From Gossypium raimondii (lineage: Eukaryota; Streptophyta; Magnoliopsida; Malvales; Malvaceae), in contig NC_068577.1 in NCBI RefSeq assembly GCF_025698545.1, forward strand, positions 4,621,501 through 4,685,500: a stretch of DNA of 64,000 nucleotides, written 5' to 3'. Under the pieces are notes generated by a model that had not been told where the DNA came from, searched no databases, and saw only the letters and a program-made list of their open reading frames with translations. The translations under genes and the position numbers were made by a program. The number at the start of each line of letters is the position of its first letter. Within the stretch, counting starts at the first letter, position 1. Below, in pieces: positions 1 through 11,415 of the stretch.

Positions 1-184
1 TAGGGTACTAAATTTAAGATTTAGAGTTCAAGGTTTATAATTTATTAGTGTATAATTACGTAGTCCACATGTCAATAATTTATTGGAGGGGCACAATAAG
101 AGGCACAAACATGAGGCAGGGGAATCTTGTTCCCCACTAACATGCCAATATTATGAAAGAAATCCCCCTACCTCGATAAAATTG

Positions 185-505
185 ATATGCTAGTCCCTTT
201 AATTTGTTAGAATTTGATCATCGTATTTTATAAAAACTAAAAAGTTAGTCCAATTGGATAACACTGTTAAACATTGTTGCTAAATCGCTAACTGAAAAAT
301 TAGCAGTTACGTAATTTATATGTAAAGAATTAACAAAATTCAACAGTTCAACAATTTATGTGCTGCAAACTAGCAAAAATCAATAGTTCGTGTTCATTTA
401 TTTACCAACAGCTGGACTAGATTTTTAATTTTTGTAAACTAAAAGGACTAAATTATAATAAATTAAAGTAAAAGATCTAATCTATCAAATTCCATAAAGT
501 AGAGG
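185..505. repeat. Possible MITE-like inverted repeat
   Basis: The left end (around 188-225, TTTAATTTGTTAGAATTT) and the reverse complement of the right end (around 462-500, TTTAATTTATTATAATTT) are similar over about 30 bases. The interior is AT-rich and noncoding. No clear target duplication was found, so the boundaries and class are uncertain. Confidence 0.3.
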
Positions 506-2940
506 GGTGATGTTCAAAATTTGACTGCCAGTAGTGTTTATTTTATGTTTGCTTTGGATTCCGCTTTTAGTAAAAAGTCATTTTTATTAAAATAAAGAAA
601 AAAAGTTTGATTTTATCATAATTTAATTTAAAAATAGTGTTGCTCCAAATAGAGTGGGTGAAAGTAGTTAAGTAACTATTAGGTGAATAATTTTTTTGGG
701 CTTAATCCACTAATTACTATGAAAAAAAATATATATATATATATATTTTCTTTTTTAAGAATTGAACTGATAGTCAAATTGATCAAGCTCTAGTTTCTAA
801 TTTAATTTGTTTGTTCGGTTCAATCAAATAAAATATTAAAAAGTTTATAAATAAAAATTTAAAAATTTGAGAAAATTAGTTCAACCAGTTTGTATCAATC
901 TGTAGATCAAGCGATTCAACCCCTATCTCCGAACTAATATCTCAATTAGTTCCCGTTCCAATCAGTTCAGTCAAGTTTTGAAAACACTTGTTTTGATCGA
1001 TGGATTAACTTTTTTTATCCCATTAAGTTGAGCAAACATGCGGTGAAGCTTAAAAACAAAATGAATTGCTAGCGTCTCCACTTTGAGAGGACAAATTTTG
1101 AACATTACTGGTATTGTTAGATAATATAAAGAAGAAAAGAATAGAAAAAATAAATAAAGGGAGAAAAATAAAAGAATTAAAAAATATTCTTTAAAGTTTA
1201 TATGGCTTGACAACTATTATTTAGTTGGTCTTTTTAACAGATATAACATTTTGATGCAAAATAAGTACCGAAGAATAGATTAATTGTTTGACTAACGAAT
1301 GTACCAACTTGAAAAAAAAAGTAGTTTAAGTCCCATTCGTGACCAGAAAAAGTTTAGATAATAAGATAGGAAAACAAATATAGTTTAGATATTTGTGGAT
1401 TAAGTCTAATTTTAATATATTTAATATAATGTAATTAATCCAATAGTGGTTTTGATTTTTATGTAAAGATTTAAAGTTAAAATTTGTTTTAAAAATTTAT
1501 ATAAATTATTAAAACAAAAATATTTTTATAATAATATTATTTATTTATTTAAATTAATATTTAATTGAGTTATAATATTTATAAAATTATAGATAGATGG
1601 CAGAAGATGGATACTACTCTTTGTGAGTTAAATAGTCAACCTTTGTGGATCAAATTGATTTAGATCTATTTTTTCAAAAATAAATAAATTTATTTAGTTA
1701 GAATTATTTCGAGATGGGGATTTTGGATTCAGATTTATCTAATTATTTTTATAGATTTTGAATACATATTTAAATATTGTAATTTGGACTCAAGTGGGAC
1801 ACTATGGATGGTCAGTCAATAACTTTAGTCCATACACATGGGACAGTTATGGAGTAACTGAATGTGACGTTGACTCTATTTACACCTACCATTATAAACA
1901 AAAATCATTGCTCGGGTTTGGGTAAAAATACGAGATTCAAAAATAGAATTGTTTAAGATTTAAAGTTTAAAGACAAGCTTTTATCAAGATTTTTTATCCA
2001 AGTCTCGCTCTGTTACATATATATATATATAAACAAAAAGAAAATATTTGGTAAACTACAAGTAGGGTCAAAAGATTGACAAATGTGTTATAAAGGTAAA
2101 ATAAAATATTAAAAAAAAAGAGCAGTGAAAAGTTCTAACTCTATAAATAAGGTTGAGGTTTTATCATGTGTCAAAATCTTAACCTCGCTTGTGGAATAAA
2201 AACTTTTTACCGCTTGTGTACCAAATTATTGCCCTTAAATTTTTTAAGATTACTCGTGGAATAAAAAAGATGTATTGTACACATGTAAAATGAAAGGTGA
2301 GTATTTGGTACACTTACACTGACAATATACTTCTTATATTCCACGAACAATTTTAAAAAGTTGACACGTGTCTCTTTTTTAAATACTTTACTATATCTCG
2401 TAAAATAAATTATTAACAAAATAAATGTTAATTTACGTAAGTTTTGTAAGACATATTTGTGCCCTGAATTTGATTTTGAAAACTTGATTAAGATACTTTG
2501 ATAATCTCGGTAGGGATGATAATAGGTAGTACAAGTTCAGGTATTCATAAATATTCGATTTTGATTTTGTGAGTTGGGAGATAATGGAATTTGAATATTT
2601 TAATTATTATTCATCATACATGTTAATGTTAATTCTTTAATTACTACTATCATATGGTTATTAATTGATATATTGATGGTGAATTTAAAAAAATCATTAT
2701 GTGCCTTATTTATTTAGTTTTTATTTTGAAATATCAATTAACGACACCGCAATTTATTAAGTCCACTCGTAGAGTTAAAAAACTTCACTATATATAATGT
2801 TAGGTTAGATACAATGACTTTGTAGTCCACAAACACTTTCATACTATACTTCTTGATGACAACTACATATGTCTCATTATTTGGAAATTGTTGTCCTATG
2901 GCCAACTATTCTGATTCAAAATATGGCGCCAAACTATGAT
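506..2940. other. AT-rich noncoding stretch
   Basis: No reading frame here resembles a known protein; the longest ones are low-complexity Phe/Leu/Tyr runs expected in AT-rich DNA. It contains short AT dinucleotide runs near 730-745 and 2017-2031. A weakly repeated block around 2500-2600 looks like an old repeat remnant. No promoter or RNA gene was recognised. Confidence 0.5.
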
Positions 2941-2959
2941 AAGGTATTATATATAGGTA

Positions 2960-3720
2960 TTTCAGGAACTCAGATGCATGCAGAACATTGAGATCTATGC
3001 AAAGTATGTAGGTTGGAGGTTCGTTCTATATAACAATGCCACGAGTCGAATTGCCAAGCAAAAGGGTGCCTACATTATCATCATTGCCATCGCCTTCGTC
3101 GTTGATATCATTTGGAACCTTATTGAGGCTGAGGTCACTAAATTCCCCCTGGTGATTAAGAGCATCATCATTACCAGGTCTTTCTTCCCCATCTGCATGG
3201 GTATCAATCATTGATGGATGTATCAGTAAACAAGAATCTGAATTAAGATTATTATCCTAAATAGGAGCACTGTGTGGATTGCCACCCGAGGTCGATGCTT
3301 CTCTATAATCGCATGGTTCTACCCACCCAACATTCAAATCAAAGTCAAACTCATGTACAAAATATCGTCTATCCATAGACACTCTCGAAACCTTTATATA
3401 TTGGTCATGAACTCCACACTGTTGATTTAATAGAGTGACATTGAGCAATATAGTGCGATCATAGTCTCCATGTCATCATCCTTTACAAGTTGCATCTCGC
3501 TATATTTGCACGAATTTGACGAAACTGAAAATTTGTAGAATAGTCTGGACAACTTCCTTCCACAATGTTGAGCGATTTTTTGCACCAATCTTTTCTTTGA
3601 TTTCATCAAGTTTTATCCCCTTATTAAACATCATTCCTATTTGATGACATGATTCAAATATACAACCAACATCCGTATGGTGAATTACCCTATCGAAATA
3701 GATGTATACGAAGCCTATAA
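2960..3720 (-). pseudogene. Mutator-like transposase (mudrA type) N-terminal fragment
   Basis: Three overlapping minus-strand frames give consecutive pieces of the poorly conserved N-terminal region of plant MULE transposases. Going down from about 3609, the first is a Lys-rich piece and the second contains SMDRRYFVHEFDFDLNVGW (around 3370). The third is an Asp/Glu/Asn-rich linker ending NSTRGIVI (around 3040). Frame changes are needed between pieces, and neither the DDE catalytic domain nor the SWIM zinc finger follows. It is therefore a broken fragment with no transposase activity. Family assignment rests on my memory of the DFDLNVGW and acidic-linker pattern in plant MULE proteins and should be checked by protein search. 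Confidence 0.55.
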
Positions 3721-5745
3721 ATAAAAATAAAAATATATATTAGTTGCTATTAAAACAATTTATACCATATTAAAAAAATAAAAAAAAATTGTATATCAAG
3801 CAAAATAAATCGCATGTCATATTAGAAATTATCATCACCATATAGTAAAATAAAAGAAACAACATCAACATCAATTAGAAACCAACATTATCAACTTAAA
3901 CTTGATTTTTGAAATAAAAACAATTATTCTTGATCTTTAATATTGATTTCTAATAGTCGTAGAGACCTAAATTTAAGACTTTTGTATCTGTTTAGAACCT
4001 AAGATTTCTCCAAATTAGTTTTAACAACTCAATTTTCTCTCTCTCGATTTGTTTCAAAAATCCGAAACAACCAAAGTTGTGTTTTTTGCTGGGAAACAGG
4101 GTTATAATGCTAATTCAATGTTGTCAACAACGAAGGTGACACAATTCAAATTTTATTTGCTATATTTCCAAGTAGGCGTGCATGCGTGTAAAGGTAAAAA
4201 AAGTGGTGTCGCCACCTAATAAGACAACACCAACATTATTATACCACAATATACAATAAGGAAAATAGAAAATAAACGGGAAAATTAAATCTTTTGACGT
4301 CGCCAATTAGGATGGCGACACCAGTTAATTTTTTTTCTGTCGAAATCATTTAATAATGATGGGTGTACTTTCTGAGATGGTGTCACTTGACAACATGACG
4401 GCATCATATTTTATTATTTAAAATGATCCATTCTTGTAAAAATCTGTATTACACTCTATTTTTGTAATATGTTTTTCGCATTATTTGTGTAAAAATCCCG
4501 ATTTAATGGGAATATAAAATTTGAAGAAATTTAGAGATTAAAATTTGACCTTAGTGGAGCAACCAGCGGAGGATCCCTAGAGTTTTTTATTTGCAGATAT
4601 ATGGGAACAAATGCAAAAAAAACCTTGTTGCCCATTCCATCTTGAATGAAAAAGAAATGATTGCTTAATCAAAATTAACATTAAAAAGGGTTTAAATATA
4701 TAAAACAATTTTTTACTTATATATATATATATATATATCTAATTCGACGTTTCATAAATATAATAATTGAAAAGGTGTAAAAACTTTATATAATTTTAAA
4801 TAGTAATAAAATGTTGTAAATACGGCTAAATTAATTATATATGTCAAAAAAACGTTACTTGATTAAATAAAACATTTTTTAAATTTAGAAAAATAATTTA
4901 TTTTTAGAGGAAGAATATGAAAGCGCGTCTAAATGGGCGTATTTTCACTCTCTTCAAAATAATTTATTTCCTAAATTTTTTAAAAAATCGACATATATGA
5001 CCAATTAACAAGCTTTCGGCATATTTGACTAATTTAGCCCTTTATATCACCAATCATTTGTTTGAAAATTAAGTTTGTATTATAATTAATATAAATAAAA
5101 TAAAAAATTAAATTTATATTCTTAATATTTAAAAAAAGGTTTTAACTTATATTCTTAAAATATGTTTTCAAAACTAATATTTTTAATAAATCTGTTTGTA
5201 AACTAAATAGTTTTCAACTTTTAAAATTTTAAAACATGGGTTTAATTAAAATATTATCTTAAAACTATTTTTAAACAAATCTAGTGAAAAAATTGTAAAA
5301 ATAAATATTATAAAATGATATACATATTAATAACATAGATATTTTCTATTAACTAAATTATCACCAACCAATTTAACTATAACATATAGTATAATGTATA
5401 AAAACTTACCATTATTTATTTATAAAGATAATATACAATTTTAAACATCTAGGTATCTGAATTTTTATAAATTTCTTTTGAAAGCTAACATTCATTTAAT
5501 TAATAAAATTAATTTCTTAAACTTAGATTAAGTTACCTAATTAATTCTGAGATGCTCAAGTGTTCTCTTGACAATATGATCTAGTCAAGGCTCAACGTTT
5601 ATGATACAATGTCATTATGATATAATGATTGTTACAGTGCGAACTGCAGTATTGAATTCATAGTTTTTGAAACAGAAGATCCATTGAAAGAGCATAGGGC
5701 TCATCTCATTGCTTACTATGAATGAAGAATAAACAAAATACTAAT
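3721..5745. other. AT-rich noncoding stretch with a small inverted repeat
   Basis: No gene was seen. A short inverted pair around GTCGCCACCTAAT (4208) and ATTAGGATGGCGACACC (4305-4321) suggests the remains of a foldback repeat. An AT dinucleotide tract lies at about 4718-4738. The rest is low-complexity A/T-rich sequence. Confidence 0.45.
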
Positions 5746-5747
5746 TA

Positions 5748-5877
5748 AGGGTGGGGTTGGATGGGCGGTGGGGGTGCGTTTAGCTTACTTTTTGTCCCAT
5801 GCTATAATATCTAATCTTACCACCACCGCTACTTTTACACTAACTGTAGATAAACGAAATGCCCATCCAACCCTACC
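5748..5877. mobile_element. Tourist/PIF-like MITE, copy 1
   Basis: A 130-bp element with terminal inverted repeats: the left end reads GGGTGGGGTTGGATGGGC and the right end GCCCATCCAACCCTACCC. The interior is noncoding. A second copy in the opposite relative orientation lies at 49001-49141, sharing GGATGGGCGGTG, CTAACTGTA/CAGTTAGTG and TAATCTTACC/GGTAAGATTA. Flanking TAA and TAG would fit a 3-bp TWA-type target duplication, but one base differs. The superfamily call is inference. Confidence 0.65.
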
Positions 5878-6352
5878 CTAGAGAAATTTTAAAAACTCAT
5901 ATTTCATAAAGAAAGTTCTCACAAAGTTTTTCTTCAAAACAACTTGACCCCTGAGAAGGATTTATAGTCTTCCTTCTCATATATTTTTAAATTTTTTTTT
6001 CCATCTATCAACTGTAGAATTAGACCATCCTGGCCCACAACCAAAGCCCACACTTGGCCCACTAGGACCTTGGTAATAGGGACTCCATAGAGGGAGTGCA
6101 TAAGATTTTCCATAATTGAAATTTCCTTTATTAAAGTAAAAAACCTATTGATTATTATTTTTTGAATTATTATTCTAATTGTTTTATGGATATATTATTT
6201 TTCACTTACTATTCGTTTTTAATATATTATTTTTAATTAATAGCTTTAGCTTTTTATTTATTTATATTAAAATCCTTCAAAACTTAAAAAAAAATTACTA
6301 TGCAATAATTTAATACATTTCAATTATTAAATAAAATAAATCCCTCGCATGG
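5878..6352. other. Noncoding, with a possible Copia scrap
   Basis: Mostly A/T-rich. On the minus strand about 6005-6110 reads through as a Gly/Pro/Trp-rich peptide (contains PYYQGPSGP and GFGCGPGW) that resembles the region between gag and protease of some Copia elements. The piece is too short to assign firmly. No other feature was seen. Confidence 0.3.
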
Positions 6353-6762
6353 AAAAAAATTATTTGATGGACCCTCCCACCACATCATTCATGGTCCATT
6401 TCCAAATTTTTAATGACATTTCAGCAAATTTTTCATGTCATTGACACATAATTTTGATAATTTTTTTACCCTGAACCCCAAATTTGAATCTGAACTCAAA
6501 CCTCGAACCCTAAACTCGAACTCAAACCACTTAGAGTTTAAAGTTTAAGGTTCGAGGTTTGGAGTTCGGGTTCGAATTCGAATTCAAGATTTCGAGTTCA
6601 AGGTCAGGGTTCGGGGTTCCGACTTTAAGATTCAAGGTTCATGATAAAAAAAAATTACCAAAATTATGTGTCAATGACATGAAAAAAATTACTAAAATAT
6701 TATTAAATGATTAAAAATGAACCATGGATGATGTGGTGGAAAGAGTCTATCAAATAATTTAT
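6353..6762. mobile_element. Mutator-type MITE with perfect 9-bp target duplication
   Basis: A 410-bp nonautonomous element. It is flanked by an exact 9-bp direct repeat CTCGCATGG at 6344-6352 and 6763-6771. Its ends are inverted repeats of roughly 50 bases (left TTATTTGATGGACCCTCC; right GGAAAGAGTCTATCAAATAA), with a second internal inverted block containing TGTCATTGACACATAATTTT. The centre (about 6470-6650) is a low-complexity run of TTCGAGTTT/AAACTCGAA-like words. The 9-bp duplication points to the Mutator superfamily. A related shorter copy lies at 43758-43943. Confidence 0.8.
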
Positions 6763-6820
6763 CTCGCATGGGACTCAAACTCAAACTAATATATAAATAC
6801 TATTATTTAGCTCTCAATCG

Positions 6821-7075
6821 GATACCAACGCATTATTTGAGATCATGTTGATAAGGACTAAAAGTTGATTATTTTTACAAATTAATAGATATTATATTAT
6901 TTTATATAAAATTATAAAACCAATTATCAAAAGAAAATTAAATACCTGTATTATTTGAGAGCAATTTGATAATGCAAGTGTCTGCCCACCTATTATCACA
7001 TGAGTACTTGGACATTTCCATCCTTGAAAGTTATACGATCAATTAAATAAGTGCATAAAACATAGTAAAATCAGT
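6821..7075 (-). pseudogene. Decayed fragment of the IFRD gene (exon 9 and intron flanks)
   Basis: Positions 6912-7075 align over their whole length with 31711-31895, which spans intron 9, exon 9 and part of intron 8 of the IFRD gene. Shared stretches include AAACCAATTATC, TAAATACCTGTA, CTGCCCACCTATT and TCACATGAGTA. Orientation is the same. The fragment has substitutions and a deletion in the intron-8 part. Its exon 9 equivalent (about 6952-7017) has frame damage and stops, so it codes for nothing. A further shorter partial copy of the same exon end (TTTGAGATCATGTTGATAA) lies at 6839-6857. This is an old partial duplication carried next to the 3' end of the P450 pseudogene, about 24 kb from the intact gene. 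Confidence 0.8.
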
Positions 7076-7195
7076 AGAATTTCAACTTAACCATTTTTAC
7101 TAAAATTTCATTCACAATTTACATAATTTTTTACAAAAATACTTATTATATAGATATTAACATAGAAAAAAAAGCCAACCTACAACATAAGTTTA

Positions 7196-7808
7196 TTACA
7201 ACGAAGAATAAAGCTCTAAATTGTTCAATCTAGGCGTCGGAATAGCAATCAAGGGCGTTGATTTCTCCAAAACAATCCCAAATTTTTCTGTAGTGTCTGG
7301 CTTTTGACCAATCGGAACTTCCCAATGAAACATGTGCAGCAACGAAGCCAAAGTATACATCAACATCCTCTCCCCAAGGTGAAGCCCTGCACATATTCGC
7401 CTACCAGACCCAAATGGAATATAATGAAACTTGTTCCCATAGAAATCCAGTTTATTAGCATCATCACCAATAAAGATTCTCCCAAAGTTGAGGATCCCTA
7501 TGCATGGCCCAAGCATTCAAGAACAACTTGGCACCTTTTGGGATGGTATATCCACCCGCGGTGCATGTTTGGGCAGGACAACGAGGTAGCAACAATGGAG
7601 CCGATGGGTGCAATCTCAGTGTCTCCTTGGCGACTGCTTGCAGATAAGGTAGTTTGTGGATGTGGTGTTCTTCAACGGGGTTGTCATTACCGACTACTCG
7701 TGTCAACTCTTCCTGGGTTTTCTTCATTACTTCGGGGTGTAGCATTAGTTCCGCTATTGTCCACTCAAAAGCAGTGGAGGTTGTGCCGGAGCTCCCAATC
7801 ACCATGTC
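7196..7808 (-). pseudogene. CYP706-like cytochrome P450, exon 2 (C-terminal part), broken
   Basis: This is the second exon of a minus-strand P450. An AG acceptor at 7809-7810 is followed by the I-helix region GSSGTTSTAFEW. Then come the K-helix ExxR motif in KETLRLHP, the PERF-side region and the haem-binding loop FGSGRRICAG, whose Cys is the haem ligand. The end is an ordinary C-terminus with a stop at 7196. A deletion of roughly 20-25 bases around 7460-7475 removes the segment before the haem loop and shifts the frame, so the two halves lie in different frames. P450s of this family are ER-anchored monooxygenases. The family call (CYP706) comes from overall resemblance, including the N-terminal and middle fragments at 25678-25927 and 9801-10472. 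It cannot make a working enzyme. Confidence 0.9.
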
Positions 7809-8868
7809 CTGTTAATTGAACATATGCACTAAACTACTAAAAGGGGCGACTAACTACTCAAGTTTTGCGATGGGGTGATTAGAGGTGTTTCTGAGCAAAG
7901 TTTAGTATTAGATTAAGTATAATATTAATGTATTTTATATTTGTTTAAATTCAGTTCGGCTCAAGATATGAGCTTAAAATTTTGTTTATATTTGTAAATG
8001 ATTAATCAAACACATTTTAGGATTGTACATATTAATTTTTTAAAATATATTATTTTTAATTTCACATTTAATATATATTTCAAATATTTAAATTTTTTAT
8101 ATAGACAATTTAACAATTTTCTAATGTTTACATTAAAGTATTATATATTTACTATAAGTTTAATTTTTTAAGTTATAAATTACATAATATAATATATTAT
8201 AAACTTAGGAAATTAATCAGGGCGGGCTCAAATTCGAGCCCGACTCATATTTTAAATGAGCTTAATTTTTTTTGCTCAAACCCATTTTTTAGGCGTAATT
8301 TTTTTTATCTAAAATCTTTTAAATTTAGACAAGCCTTTAGGATATGACGGATAGCCCGACCCTTGAATAGGTCTAATGATGATTAAAGTTGAGTTTGATT
8401 CAGTTCAATTAGTTTCTTTAACCATTGTGATAAAGCGGTTCGATTTTAAATTCTTTTATATTAATTTGAGTTTTTGAATTAGTTTTAGATATTATTGAAT
8501 AAAGTGTTCTTTTTATAACTATTTAAAAAAATTCAAGTAATAAAAATAACTAATAATTCTTTAATTTTTTTGAAAAATAAGTTTTCTATAATGGTTTTAA
8601 GTTATTTTACTATTTAAAATATAAATATTTATTTTACATCATTAAAAACTAAAATTAATTATAAATTAAATTTTTCAAAAGAGTTCGAATATTTTTAATA
8701 GAAATGCTAACTAAAATATTTATTTTTAATGATATTGACTTGGTAACTTGCATGGGCTGTTCACATGTATTTTATATTGACATGACACTATTTGTCTTAT
8801 GTTCTACATGCTATACCAACAAATAATTTAAAAATTATAAAAATATTTAATAAATAAAAAATTCAAAG

Positions 8869-8908
<40 letters not shown>

Positions 8909-9239
8909 TCATAAAAATTCAAAAAAGAAGAAGTATGAAGTACACATGGATTATCATGTTTAAGAATTTAATGTTTTAGTCTGTATTTTATTAAAAACAA
9001 CAATAGAGTTGAAGGTCAAATTTAGTTTAAAAAGAATAAAGACTAAATTGACAAAAAATGTAATCATTAAAGGCTTAATTTGCTATTATGCCAAAAAAAT
9101 AGACTCGAAATAATAATGAAAGGATAAATCATACTATTAGGAAGGCTTTGATTTTTGGTCGGGGAGCGACTTCCCTATATATATATATTTTTTTTTGGTG
9201 GTGGAAAGCAAATTAAACTAACTATTTAAAGCCTAATTT
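7809..9239. other. P450 intron remnant with inserted repeats
   Basis: This is noncoding sequence between the two P450 exons. It includes a MITE-like block (listed separately at 7875-8385) and an AT dinucleotide microsatellite at about 8872-8903. The remainder is A/T-rich with no recognisable gene. Confidence 0.6.
7875..8385. mobile_element. hAT-like MITE, copy in P450 intron
   Basis: The left end reads TTAGAGGTGTTTCTG and the right end, reverse-complemented, TTAGACCTATTCAAGG. The interior has the block AAAGTATTATATATTTACTATAAG, also found near 49700. The end portions contain GAGCCCGAC, GGGCGGGCTC and similar words. The same family occurs at about 49385-49910. The TAGAGGTGT-type end is typical of plant hAT MITEs. 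I could not confirm an 8-bp target duplication. Confidence 0.5.
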
Positions 9240-9790
9240 TCAACTAATTGTTTCCATGTATTCCTAACATATCTTTAGTTTCTATAGAATTTCCTCTGGT
9301 TGGCTCAAACCTATGCTCTATACTGTATTATTTTGCCCAATTTATTGAGATTTTAATGGTATCTAGAAGGCTCCAAGACAGGCCTTAAAACACAAAAAGA
9401 TTTTAGTTCTTCTATAAGCGTCATACTAACAAATCAAATAATGTGGAACAAGGGACACCATTTCTTTCCAACCACCCAGAATTTTCTAAATTTATCCTAA
9501 CTCATTTTAAGAGATTTCTTTAAAAAAACTGCGCTTGGTGGTTTCTCGGCACAAAGTACTTCCAAACATCTTTAATAGTCGGGCACACTCTAAAGACATG
9601 TAAAATATTTTCTGTCTCATGCTGACATACTGGACATTACATACTCCGTCCAATGCCCCTTCAAACACGCTCTTAGTTGGTAAGCAATCTTTGTTTACAG
9701 ACTAACTATAGGAAGAAACGAACGCGGTGTGGTCCTTGATATTTCCAAATAGCCCTCTATTTAGTGCCTTTTTTGTTCCATGTAGTTGTT
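9240..9790 (-). pseudogene. LINE fragment with reverse-transcriptase zinc-binding (zf-RVT) domain
   Basis: The minus strand from about 9770 down to 9500 reads IWKYQGPHRVR, then KQRLLT, then the zf-RVT signature CPVCQHETENILHVFRVCP followed by TIKDVWKYF. This is the domain just downstream of reverse transcriptase in plant non-LTR retrotransposons. Several stops and frame changes interrupt it, and the reverse transcriptase itself is absent. It starts right where P450 homology of exon 1 ends (about 9800), so this insertion or rearrangement probably removed the exon 1 end and the splice donor. A different LINE fragment with the same domain lies at 44425-45340. Confidence 0.75.
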
Positions 9791-9800
9791 TTTAACGTAT

Positions 9801-10472
9801 GGTACGCATTGTATCTTTATCTTTGAACTCCAACAAGAAATCTAGAAAGTCCTTACTAGTAATTTTCGTACCTTGTCTTATAAGAACAAAATTATTTTTA
9901 ATTCTTTCATCTATCACAAAATTGAAAATTTGTTCTATCAATAGTGATGTCATTTTCATATCTAGATACAGGAAAATAGGTTTTTAGCAACGTTTTTAGC
10001 AGCAAAGAGATCTCTTTGTACCCATTGAATGTCAAAACAAGCCAGAAATGGAAAAAAATCTAAAATATTCGGTTTTCCCCATATAACAAGGAAACCTGAC
10101 ATTGCATCTCGGAGCTGAACATTGATGTTAGCTCTAATGCCTCCTTCAAGCGTGCCATCCCAGAACATGCTCGTTATCATGTTTATAATAGTTGAAAAAG
10201 CTAGCAACTCGACATCAATGGCTGTTCCATTCTTTCCATACACATCTCCAACAATTTTCTTAACTTGGTTTCTCCAAAGAGCATAAAACGCATCGAGGTT
10301 GGCATCGCTTTGCATCTCATGGACGAAGATCCGATGCAACATGCGCCGCTCAAGACCTTAAGGAGCGAATGCGATATCCTTTTCACCAAAAGAGAAAGCC
10401 AAGGCTGCAATAGTTAGGTTACGGTTGGCGAACGTGATGTCTTGGTCACGTACTACTTGTTTTGCCAAGGTG
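9801..10472 (-). pseudogene. CYP706-like P450, middle of exon 1, broken
   Basis: On the minus strand from 10472 the frame gives [16 protein letters not shown], then [14 protein letters not shown] and an in-frame TAA (about 10361). It continues with FVHEMQSDANLDAFYALW, a long clean stretch to FDIQWVQRD, and, after a 46-bp insertion at 9964-10009, EQIFNFVIDERIKNN and DFLDFLLEFKDKDT. This covers the B'-helix to G/H-helix region of a CYP706-type P450. Defects are one stop, the 46-bp insertion with a 4-bp ATCT duplication that shifts the frame, and loss of the exon end near 9801. The upstream part of the same exon lies 15.2 kb away at 25678-25927. The interruption is the retrotransposon nest. Confidence 0.9.
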
Positions 10473-11074
10473 GGGGATGTAACACCCCTTACCCGTATCC
10501 AACACCGGAATAGGGTACTAGGCATTACCAGAACACATACATTTGTAAACGTATTTAACCGAGTTATAAAATTTCTTCTAAATTAAAACTTTTAAAATTA
10601 TTAACATGCTTTTATAACTCTTCACAATATATCCTCAAAATATTATAATCTTAATAAATAGAGTCTAAGAGACCCGATACATACTCATGCAATTCAATGC
10701 TTCATTTCCATTTCATTCAATTTGCAATTTCTCATGCTCACAATTTAAATCATATCACTAGCAATTTCCATTTAATTCACGTACAATTCAATGTCACTAA
10801 GTTTAACACTAATACGTATTTACCATTTAACTCAACATTTATCGATTATACCATTCATTAACACATTTATGAAATTCTCAATTTTGCAATAAAAATATCA
10901 CTTTAGCTTAAATAACAACATCATCCTGGTATAAATACACTACCACTTATCCATTTACGTTAATTCTTTTGGGCCCATTTGTCACTTACCATCCTTAATC
11001 AAATTAGGGAACGGTTACGAAAAATTGAGTACTTCACTTCCACTTTGCCATAGTATAAATATGGTCTTACGTAT

Positions 11075-11415
11075 GATCATTTATCACTTGTCCCTGATCA
11101 GATAAGTGTAGCTAAGCTACCACTTATCACTTGCCACTTGTCACTGATCAGATAAGTGTAGCTAAAACTACCACTTATCACTTGTAACTTGTCACTGATC
11201 AGATAAGTGTAGCTGAAGCTATCACTTATCACTTGTCATTTGTCACTAATCAAATAAGTGTAGTTGAAGCTATCACTTATCACTTGCCACTTGTCACTTG
11301 TCACTGATCAGATAAGTGTAGCTGAAGCTATCACTTATCACTTGCCATTTGTCACTGATCAGATAAGTGTAGCTGAAGCTATCACTTATCACTTATCACT
11401 TGTCACTGATCAGAA
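11075..11415. repeat. Tandem array, about seven 51-bp units, inside the solo LTR
   Basis: The word TGATCAGATAAGTGTAGCT recurs with starts of its GATCA part at about 11096, 11146, 11197, 11248, 11306, 11357 and 11408. The period is 50-51 bp, with one 58-bp unit caused by an extra TGTCACT. Units are separated by CACTTATCACTTGCCACTTG-like sequence. Each unit holds a near-perfect hairpin: GATAAGTG plus TAGCT pairs with AGCTA plus CACTTATC across a 2-base loop. The last unit is truncated. Confidence 0.9.

Noticed and set aside
6470..6650. CCCTAAA/TTTAGGG-like words suggesting telomeric repeats
   Set aside because: The words are irregular (TTCGAGTTT, GGTTCGAGG) and do not form a TTTAGGG array. They are the centre of a foldback element.
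11075..11415. Regular repeats that superficially look like a CRISPR array
   Set aside because: Spacers are not unique, the whole 51-bp unit repeats, and it lies inside a plant LTR. It is an ordinary tandem repeat.
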